Of a stretch of DNA of 64,000 nt, positions 58,009 to 64,000 are shown piece by piece. Position numbers and translations under genes: made by a program. Under the pieces are notes generated by a model that saw only the letters and a list, made by a program, of their open reading frames with translations, did no database searches and had not been told where the DNA came from. Where the stretch lies: the NCBI GenBank assembly GCA_023436225.1, contig JAEZKA010000098.1, positions 6,895 to 70,894 on the forward strand, written 5' to 3'. Source of the DNA: Bacillota bacterium (GTDB lineage: Bacteria; Bacillota; Clostridia; Lachnospirales; Lachnospiraceae). Positions within the stretch are counted from its first letter, which is position 1; the number at the start of each line of letters is the position of its first letter.

Positions 58009-60258
58009 CTATCTCATCCACGTGATCACTGCTTTGAACAAATCCCCGTCAACCAATATCTCAAAGGTGCCACCCTGCAGCTCTACAAAGCTTTTTACGA
58101 TGGCAAGCCCAAGGCCGGAGCCCTCCGTATTCCTGGACTGATCCCCTCGAACGAAACGTTCGGTAATCTCCTCCGTATTGAAGCTTAGCTCCATGGCGGA
58201 GATGTTTTTTAGGGTCACAGTTACTCTATGTTCAGTCACATCCATCATGATATACGCACGGGAGTGAGGCATTGCATATTTTGAAATATTAATAATCAGG
58301 TTTTCAAAGATGCGGTAGGTTTTCTCAGAATCCAGCGTAAGTATAACCTTATCCTCCGGCATACTCACCCGCAGCTCTATCTCCGCTTGGGCCAGCTTAT
58401 CATCTAGTTCCAGCAGCACCTGCCTTATTAATCCGGCGATATCCACCTCAATCAAATTCAATGTGATATTGTTGCTGGAGGCCTTACTCACCTCGAATAA
58501 ATCCTCGATCAAGTGCTTCAACCGCTGGGATTTCATATCTAGTGTAGCGATGTAGGAAGCACGTTCCTCCGGTGTTACGTCTTCATCCTTTAACAGATTT
58601 ACATAGGTAATAATTGCAGTTAACGGTGTCTTCAAATCATGAGATACATTCGTAATCAATTCCGTCTTCATTCTCTGACTCTTCATTTCTTCCTCCACCG
58701 CCTTCTTGAAGCCATGTTGGACCTTGGCAAATTCCTCCTTTAGTGGCTCGAATAATCCGATATCCTCTTTGATTTCTACATCCAGATTTCCTTCCGCCAT
58801 TTTGCTTGCTGCCTCAAGCAGAATCGCATATTTTAGTTTCAAATCATTCACATATTTACGCATCAGTATGAACAACAGGATACTATAAATGATCAATACA
58901 GCGATACCAAACACCCAGATACTGCAAAGCAAAGCAAGTATGATAAAATTTACGGTCACTAATCGAAAAATCACCTTATTGGACCGATCTGTAAGATCAA
59001 TATTAATCAGACCCTGATAACCCTTCTTAATATTCCGGATAATGAAACAGCATACTCTGCCGGTAATAGTCTGCTCCTTAACAAATCGTCTAAATCCAAT
59101 TACAAACATACTTCGGATAGATAATATTCCCACATACAAGGTTGCTCCCAGAATGATTAGTGTAATAAAATTGATTCCATAATCCAGGATATGCAGCGTC
59201 GTCTCAGACAGAATGGTTTGACTAGGTTCCGTAATAAAGAAGCCTGATGTCGTCTCCCACGCCATCATAATCAAATTTTCATAGAAAGCCATAACCCCTA
59301 TGAAGCCTGCCAAACAAAGCTCTAAGGGAACTCTGGTCAATAATCCACCCTCCAACCTAAGTGGCTTTATAAACGGAAGCAGTAAGGCCGCTAAAGCAAC
59401 GAATAGTGCTGCAAGGACAATTACATAAATAAATCCACCGTCATTAAAATCCCCGATCGAATAAGAATTACTATCCATTGTAAATCCGTTATGATAGAAG
59501 AAGTCCTTCGACTGGGAAGCATAGATTACTGTCATATCCTTCGGCTCCACGATTTGTTTTACAAACTGAAACCAATAAATATCATTGATCTGATTTCGGA
59601 AAATTTCTTTATTCTGATAATCAATCAATAACTGATCGATCTTCTCCTGCTCATAGCCTTTGTAGTCTGCAACCCGAAGCAGTCCTTTCTCGTCATACTG
59701 GAAGACGATATAGAAGGGATATTTCTCCTTTAAGTCCTGCGCTTGTTCAGAATCCGTAAGTAATCGGTCGATGGAGTTGTAGGAATTTGTCAGGTGACTG
59801 CCCGACTGATTATCCGCAATATAATATTCCAGCAGCGGATAATACACCAGGGTATTCGAATAGAAACCATTACTCCATGAATATAAGATCTCGTTAAATT
59901 CATTTATATACGAGTCTATCCCTTCGAAAACCTCCTCCTCGTCATTCTGATTAACCAATGCGCTATCGAAAAAGAGATTGGAAGGCTGCATCCCTGCATT
60001 ATCCTTACTCCTAATCTCCCAGGACAATACATAGTTTCCCTGTTCCAAAAGATCTAGAAATCGTGCTTTGTAAAATCCCTGCTGCTCTCTTGATTGTTCT
60101 TCTCTCTGTACCCGAAGCATTTCGGACATTTTTTGAGAATAATTGTATACCGGCTTATAGGACAACAGTACTGCTACCGCAATCACAAAGATTACGAGAC
60201 AGCTTATGGTGACACCGGCTAATCTGCTTTGACTATTGTTTTTCAATTTTGTATCCAA
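58009..60258 (-). CDS. Sensor histidine kinase with polytopic sensory region
   Basis: About 749 residues. A first membrane segment (residues 15-32) is followed by about 245 external residues and then several hydrophobic segments (roughly 275-475). The catalytic core follows: H-box VSHDLKTP with the phospho-His near residue 540, N-box IFENLIINISKYA, and G-box EGSGLGLAIV. The start is uncertain: TTG 60258 overlaps the response-regulator gene by 26 bases and lacks a strong site; a second in-frame TTG lies at 60246. No resistance or transport gene is adjacent to suggest its signal. Partner is the OmpR-type regulator encoded upstream. Confidence 0.9.
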   Translation of the reverse strand: MDTKLKNNSQSRLAGVTISCLVIFVIAVAVLLSYKPVYNYSQKMSEMLRVQREEQSREQQGFYKARFLDLLEQGNYVLSWEIRSKDNAGMQPSNLFFDSALVNQNDEEEVFEGIDSYINEFNEILYSWSNGFYSNTLVYYPLLEYYIADNQSGSHLTNSYNSIDRLLTDSEQAQDLKEKYPFYIVFQYDEKGLLRVADYKGYEQEKIDQLLIDYQNKEIFRNQINDIYWFQFVKQIVEPKDMTVIYASQSKDFFYHNGFTMDSNSYSIGDFNDGGFIYVIVLAALFVALAALLLPFIKPLRLEGGLLTRVPLELCLAGFIGVMAFYENLIMMAWETTSGFFITEPSQTILSETTLHILDYGINFITLIILGATLYVGILSIRSMFVIGFRRFVKEQTITGRVCCFIIRNIKKGYQGLINIDLTDRSNKVIFRLVTVNFIILALLCSIWVFGIAVLIIYSILLFILMRKYVNDLKLKYAILLEAASKMAEGNLDVEIKEDIGLFEPLKEEFAKVQHGFKKAVEEEMKSQRMKTELITNVSHDLKTPLTAIITYVNLLKDEDVTPEERASYIATLDMKSQRLKHLIEDLFEVSKASSNNITLNLIEVDIAGLIRQVLLELDDKLAQAEIELRVSMPEDKVILTLDSEKTYRIFENLIINISKYAMPHSRAYIMMDVTEHRVTVTLKNISAMELSFNTEEITERFVRGDQSRNTEGSGLGLAIVKSFVELQGGTFEILVDGDLFKAVITWMR

Positions 60259-60931
60259 CGCCCCACACCACCTTCAAATATTTTGGATTTTTCGGATCTA
60301 TTTCAATTTTCTCCCGTATATTTCTGACATGAACCATGATCGTATCCGTTCCTACCGCTCGTTCATTCCAAACTCTTTCATATATCTCGTCGGAGGAAAA
60401 TACCCGCCCCGGATGCTTCATTAATAATGCCAGGATCTTAAATTCCATCGGAGTTACCTTTATGGGATTTCCGTCCACTGTAACCTGAACCGTATTCTCA
60501 TTCAGCTCCAGACCGCCACAGAGATAGACATTCTCTTCCTCTTTATTCAAAGCACCATGATATCTCATATACCGGCGCAGCTGGGAATTGACTCTTGCCA
60601 AGAGTTCCATCGGTGCGAAGGGCTTTGTAACATAATCATCTGCACCGATGTTGAGTCCTGTCACCTTATCAATCTCCTCTGACTTTGCCGTCAGCATAAT
60701 GACCGGAAACTCATACTTTTCCCTCAGCTTCATGGTCATGGTAATGCCGTTCATCCTTGGCATCATAATATCAACAATGGCCAGATGGATTTCTTCTTTC
60801 TCAATGATCTCCAAACCTTCTACTCCATTAGAAGCTTTATACACGGTATAGCCCTGGTTCTTCAGGAATATTCCGATCCCCTCTAATATTTCTTTATCGT
60901 CTTCCACTACAAGCACATGATACGAATCCAT
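60233..60931 (-). CDS. OmpR-family response regulator
   Basis: Receiver domain with acidic VVEDD, the phospho-Asp in LAIVDIMMPRMNG and the conserved Lys in VTKPF, then a winged-helix DNA-binding domain (TPMEFKILALLMKHPGRVFSSDEIYERVW, TIMVHVRNIREKIE). ATG 60931 follows GGAGG at 5 bases; GTG 60943 would place the site inside the gene. It is the first gene of a two-gene unit with the kinase and overlaps it, so both are made together. Confidence 0.93.
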   Translation of the reverse strand: MDSYHVLVVEDDKEILEGIGIFLKNQGYTVYKASNGVEGLEIIEKEEIHLAIVDIMMPRMNGITMTMKLREKYEFPVIMLTAKSEEIDKVTGLNIGADDYVTKPFAPMELLARVNSQLRRYMRYHGALNKEEENVYLCGGLELNENTVQVTVDGNPIKVTPMEFKILALLMKHPGRVFSSDEIYERVWNERAVGTDTIMVHVRNIREKIEIDPKNPKYLKVVWGVGYKIEKQ

Positions 60932-60943
60932 CGCGACCTCCAC

Positions 60944-61260
60944 AACATTCTATTATTTTCTATTTCAATTCATCCTTAGCGTATTCTCCTACCCCATTAG
61001 GAACTTCCCCTACCCAATATACCAACCTCTTCATTCATCTACGTCAAGTAATTTGGCAAAATTGATTCATAGGTATATTTTACATTATAATTATACTCTA
61101 TTTTCAGCAGGAAGCAATTTCCTAAGTGCAGGTTACGGTATTGTTGTTTCTGTTGAGCCAAGCCAGTATCTTTAACGAGATGAGTTTGACAAACGTATCC
61201 ATAATCGGAGTCTTTGCATTCGTCGGTACTTAGGTTCTTTTTTTTGCGAATAGCAATCTC
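60944..61260. other. 317-bp gap upstream of the response regulator
   Basis: AT-rich; no clear promoter with both boxes was seen. Around 61131-61230 a 30-codon hydrophobic frame (SQASIFNEM, SIIGVFAFVG) without a start might be a worn gene remnant. I do not call it. Confidence 0.3.
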
Positions 61261-61866
61261 CTACCAAATCAGCCCTTTTCGGTATTCATGGAAATTCCTC
61301 AATTCATACTCTCCAATTCTTCCAATCGTTTCCACCTCTGCAGTGATTTTACAAAAGGGTAACGGAATAACATATTGATCCCATCGTTTCCTTAGTCTGA
61401 TAACATTCCGATACCGAAAATGAATGTACATCATCTCCTTATCCGCTTGAGAGGCCAGAAGAAACAATAATTTCTTCGGTTCATGCAAGGGGCCCAGAGG
61501 ACCATCCAATGCCACGGCAAGGATTCCCCCATGAGCCTTACTTTCCTCCTTAAGCTCCTTGAAGAACGGACGCATACTAAGGCCGTCCGGCAGCCGTATC
61601 GCTTCTGCCCCATACCGATTGATCATTTTCTCAATTGTGTCTCCCCGCTTATCTGCAGTCACGATGACTTTAATCTTGTGCGCTTTAAACGACAGCTTCT
61701 GTAAAATAAGCTGTATACAGTAGCTATCTGTATGCCAATAGCCTATCATAGAGTTATCCTGGATACGTTCTTCATTCCTTAATTCTATTGTTCCGGTCAA
61801 GGATATGATTTTTAGGTAGGTGAGGAACAATCGAGCTTGTAACCGGGTAGATATTTTGATATTCAT
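61261..61866 (-). CDS. Lysophospholipid acyltransferase-like protein (DUF374 type)
   Basis: About 201 residues. LTGTIELRNEERI, MIGYWHTDSYC and DGPLGPLHEP match by eye the DUF374/LPLAT group, where the usual acyltransferase motif includes His-x4-Asp (WHTDSY is a variant) and a late Gly-Pro-rich loop (ALDGPLGP). It would transfer an acyl chain to a membrane lipid or glycolipid. ATG 61866 follows GGAGCC; it overlaps the glycosyltransferase end by 95 bases. If it starts later, at ATG 61752, conserved N-terminal residues are lost. Next to a lipid glycosyltransferase it suggests glycolipid synthesis. Confidence 0.6.
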   Translation of the reverse strand: MNIKISTRLQARLFLTYLKIISLTGTIELRNEERIQDNSMIGYWHTDSYCIQLILQKLSFKAHKIKVIVTADKRGDTIEKMINRYGAEAIRLPDGLSMRPFFKELKEESKAHGGILAVALDGPLGPLHEPKKLLFLLASQADKEMMYIHFRYRNVIRLRKRWDQYVIPLPFCKITAEVETIGRIGEYELRNFHEYRKGLIW

Positions 61867-63097
61867 ACTCAGGCTCCATTCTTCTCTGATATAACACATC
61901 CTGATAATATTTCTGAACCTTTCGTGCAACGCTAGATGACAGATAATGACCAGCATCCTCTATCGCGTTACTTTTCATCCTTTCCGCCATGCTTTCCTCC
62001 TCCGTAAGTAGGATCAGCTTATCCGTCCAAGCGCTTACCCTGTTCTCTGACATATATCCGTTTCTTCCGTTCACCACCACATCACGGACACCGCTCGCTT
62101 CGACTGCGATAACCGGCAGCCCTGCTGCCATTGCCTCCAATAGTACAATCCCCTGTGTCTCCGAGGTAGAAGCAAAGAGAAAGGCATTACAGGCACGGTA
62201 ATAGTTGCGAAGCTGATCATGAGGGATGTTTCCGCAGAATATAACGTTTTGCTCTAGTCCAAGTCTTATTGCTTCTTCCTTAAGCAGCTGCCTACGACCA
62301 CCGTCACCAATCAGCAAAACCTTGAAGCAGTCTCCTTTCCAAGCCTTGAACCCCCTTAATCCCTCCAGCATAAATTCAATATTCTTCTCCCTCTCCAATC
62401 TGGAGACACTGCAGAACAGGTACTTAGAATCTCCGCCATAGATACGACGTATTCTCGCGACCTCTTGTGGCTCAAAATCAAACTCCTCTTTCAATATTCC
62501 GGTAGGAACAATCTCAATATCTGTGACAATTCCATTCTCCAGCAAATATTCTTTCATACTTTCAGAGGGAGCAAATATAAGATTGCATTTATTAAGGAAT
62601 ATCCTGTTATGTGCTGCTACCAGCTTCTCCCCTCCGATTGCAGAAAGCCTTCGCCTGTTCCTTGTCCTACTCTCTTTCTTCTGTAATTCAAGCTCAGCAA
62701 CAGGCCTTTTACCAAAGAACTTCAGATAATGAAGGTACTGCTCATATCTGGTGTGATAGGTTAAGACCACCGGAATATTATATTTCCTCCCCAGATATTG
62801 AGCCACATAGCCAATCAGCATCGGATGATGGACATGTATCAAATCAAAGGACATCCTGGCAAAGCTCTCTTCGATGATCGGATCCAATACATTTGGTATG
62901 ATATATTCTCCTCTGACCTTTCTTTTTAAGGAATGATAACGGATTACATTCTCCTCTGCTGTCTCTCCCTCATAGCTGGGAGCAAAGACCGTAACCTCAT
63001 GCCCAAGTTCCCTAAGCTCCATCGCCAGTCGCTCAATTGATATTGGTACACCACCGATAAACGGCTTATAATTATTCGTCATCATAGCAATTCGCAT
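61772..63097 (-). CDS. Glycosyltransferase family 4 (diacylglycerol glucosyltransferase-like)
   Basis: About 441 residues, two Rossmann domains: MTNNYKPFIGGVPISIERLA, FDLIHVHHPMLIGYVAQ, VLTYHTRYEQYLHYL, then VSRLEREKNIEFMLEGL and the donor motif ASTSETQGIVLLEAMAAGLPVIA. The pattern is of GT4 enzymes that add glucose to 1,2-diacylglycerol in Gram-positive membranes and start lipoteichoic-acid anchors. ATG 63097 (MRIAMM) is chosen; the frame starts 21 bases earlier. The tail after VQKYYQDVLYQ is unusually long and runs into the acyltransferase gene, as if an older stop had been lost. Confidence 0.88.
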   Translation of the reverse strand: MRIAMMTNNYKPFIGGVPISIERLAMELRELGHEVTVFAPSYEGETAEENVIRYHSLKRKVRGEYIIPNVLDPIIEESFARMSFDLIHVHHPMLIGYVAQYLGRKYNIPVVLTYHTRYEQYLHYLKFFGKRPVAELELQKKESRTRNRRRLSAIGGEKLVAAHNRIFLNKCNLIFAPSESMKEYLLENGIVTDIEIVPTGILKEEFDFEPQEVARIRRIYGGDSKYLFCSVSRLEREKNIEFMLEGLRGFKAWKGDCFKVLLIGDGGRRQLLKEEAIRLGLEQNVIFCGNIPHDQLRNYYRACNAFLFASTSETQGIVLLEAMAAGLPVIAVEASGVRDVVVNGRNGYMSENRVSAWTDKLILLTEEESMAERMKSNAIEDAGHYLSSSVARKVQKYYQDVLYQRRMEPEYEYQNIYPVTSSIVPHLPKNHILDRNNRIKE

Positions 63098-63197
63098 GTT
63101 AATATCCCTGCCTTTCATATATCCTGCAAACCAGGTCTACAGTCATAAATGCTTCCTCTTCCCAATACTTTAGATGTAATCGTCATATTCAGTTCAC

Positions 63198-63707
63198 CTA
63201 TGCCAATATCCTCAGTACCGAATCCCCAAAGAAATAACCTGCACCCACAAACACCAGATTCCATACGAGTATTCCGAGCGTTGATGCAATGGTATATCCA
63301 ATAAAGTTAAGTTTTAGTATACCCGCAGGAATGGAGATGATCGTTCGAAACATCGGGATCAGCTTCCCAAAGAATAAACCTAAATAGCCTTTGTTTCTGA
63401 TCCGTTCCATGGTTCTCTCGATTGTCTCCCGGTGCTTCGGATGCTTATTAAGATATCGATTCAGCACAAAATCACCACTATATCTACCTAAAAAGTACAA
63501 CACCCAGCTTCCACACAAACCCGCAAGAACCGATAGCAGAAGAGCCCAGCTAAATCCAATTCCACCCTTTGACGCCCATATCCCAGCTAGAGGCATGACA
63601 ATTCCTGCGGGAAAGCCCGGCAGATTTAAATACTCTAAAAAAACAATAACAAATATCACAATCCCTCCGTACCGATAAAAATAATCGGTCAGCATTTGAA
63701 TATCCAT
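63198..63707 (-). CDS. DedA-family membrane protein
   Basis: About 169 residues with four to five hydrophobic segments and the DedA (VTT/SNARE_assoc) motif GSWVLYFLGRYSG, then FFGKLIPMFRTIISIPAGIL, the conserved F/Y-G-R-x-x-P-x-x-R region in slightly changed form. DedA proteins move or flip lipid carriers such as undecaprenyl phosphate or phosphatidylethanolamine. ATG 63707 follows GAGGAAGGG; the frame reaches 63782. It precedes the glycosyltransferase on the same strand, supporting a membrane lipid role for the group. Confidence 0.88.
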   Translation of the reverse strand: MDIQMLTDYFYRYGGIVIFVIVFLEYLNLPGFPAGIVMPLAGIWASKGGIGFSWALLLSVLAGLCGSWVLYFLGRYSGDFVLNRYLNKHPKHRETIERTMERIRNKGYLGLFFGKLIPMFRTIISIPAGILKLNFIGYTIASTLGILVWNLVFVGAGYFFGDSVLRILA

Positions 63708-63874
63708 AGTAACCCTTCCTCTTTTCATCGCAGCCGGTTTTCTTATCATCCTGTCGTAAATACCAGGACGATAAGCTTTCATATTCCTTGTTTCAAGTTA
63801 TCTTAATACTAATAGTAACTGTAAAATTGAAAGGACTACTTCAGAAAAAACGAAAGAATTTCTAAAGATTGCAA

Positions 63875-64000
63875 ATCGAGTAGGAGGAAATTTTCATAGT
63901 ATATGAAAATTTCCGACCTCTCACACCACCGTGCGTACCGTTCGGTACACGGCGGTTCAATCAACTTAACATGGTTGTTTTGTGTAATAGTCAAGCATCG
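63875..64000 (-). mobile_element. 3' end of a group II intron, cut by the window edge
   Basis: On the minus strand the sequence contains the group II domain V hairpin (roughly 63926-63959), with ACCGCCGTGTACC and GGTACGCACGGTGGT around a GAAC loop, then GTGTGAGAGG and a second, AT-rich 13-bp hairpin (63886-63914) as domain VI, ending CCTCCTACTCGAT. I recognise this order as the 3' end of clostridial group II introns; the reverse transcriptase gene would lie beyond 64000. The likely 3' splice point is near 63875. The intron has inserted upstream of the DedA gene, in the non-coding flank. Confidence 0.85.

Noticed and set aside
61131..61230. Hydrophobic 30-codon frame upstream of the response regulator
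   Set aside because: It has no start codon or binding site and is too short to assign; it may be chance or a worn remnant.

Overview
The window looks like chromosomal DNA of an anaerobic, low-GC Gram-positive bacterium of the class Clostridia, most likely a Lachnospiraceae relative. This rests on AGGAGG-type ribosome binding sites, on products of clostridial type (a PPi-dependent phosphofructokinase, an Rnf-like electron-transfer protein, BlaI/BlaR1-type control, DUF2087 regulators, a DUF3160 lipoprotein, a GerMN lipoprotein) and on an anaerobic purine-degradation cluster. No species can be named. No rRNA, tRNA, CRISPR array or phage was seen.

Layout. 0-7 kb: end of an esterase-like hydrolase, then a leftward BlaI / M56 peptidase / large surface protein operon with a perfect palindromic operator, a decayed IS256-type transposase and a leftward operon of three membrane proteins of unknown function. 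7-10.8 kb: two strong hairpins, a CoA-binding protein and an unusual RnfD-RnfC fusion, then two DUF2087 regulators. 10.8-17.6 kb: a monosaccharide ABC importer (binding protein, ATPase, permease) divergent from a DeoR-type regulator and a second, degenerate twin-domain ATPase. 17.7-24 kb: a GerMN lipoprotein, a metF gene broken by an internal deletion, an acetyltransferase-like protein, and an ABC-2 exporter behind a leader with a tiny ORF and terminator. 24-34.4 kb: PPi-phosphofructokinase, nitroreductase, a 26-codon basic protein with its own promoter and terminator, and housekeeping or unknown genes (GNAT, YlxP, YcaQ-like glycosylase, TruA, aldo-keto reductase, DUF3160 pair, zinc-ribbon protein). 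34.8-41.4 kb: metallophosphoesterase, a 25-bp tandem repeat, a CBS protein, a long foldback, a very large GH2 glycosidase and a membrane protein.

41.5-57.7 kb is the most coherent block: an anaerobic purine/urate-type catabolic cluster in two divergent arms. Leftward: ssnA, ygfK, hydantoinase, ridA, a TetR regulator, mocA and a molybdenum hydroxylase. Rightward: ygeX, ygeY, ygeW and carbamate kinase. The gene set suggests ring hydroxylation, deamination, ring opening, release of diaminopropionate-like intermediates, and ATP recovery from carbamoyl phosphate. Both arms carry a copy of one foldback sequence family. 58-64 kb: a two-component system, a small membrane-glycolipid group (glycosyltransferase, acyltransferase-like protein, DedA protein), and the 3' end of a group II intron running off the right edge.

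Starts are given where the ribosome binding site points, so several genes are shorter than their maximal reading frames. All functions are inferred from sequence motifs remembered for the families; no searches were run.
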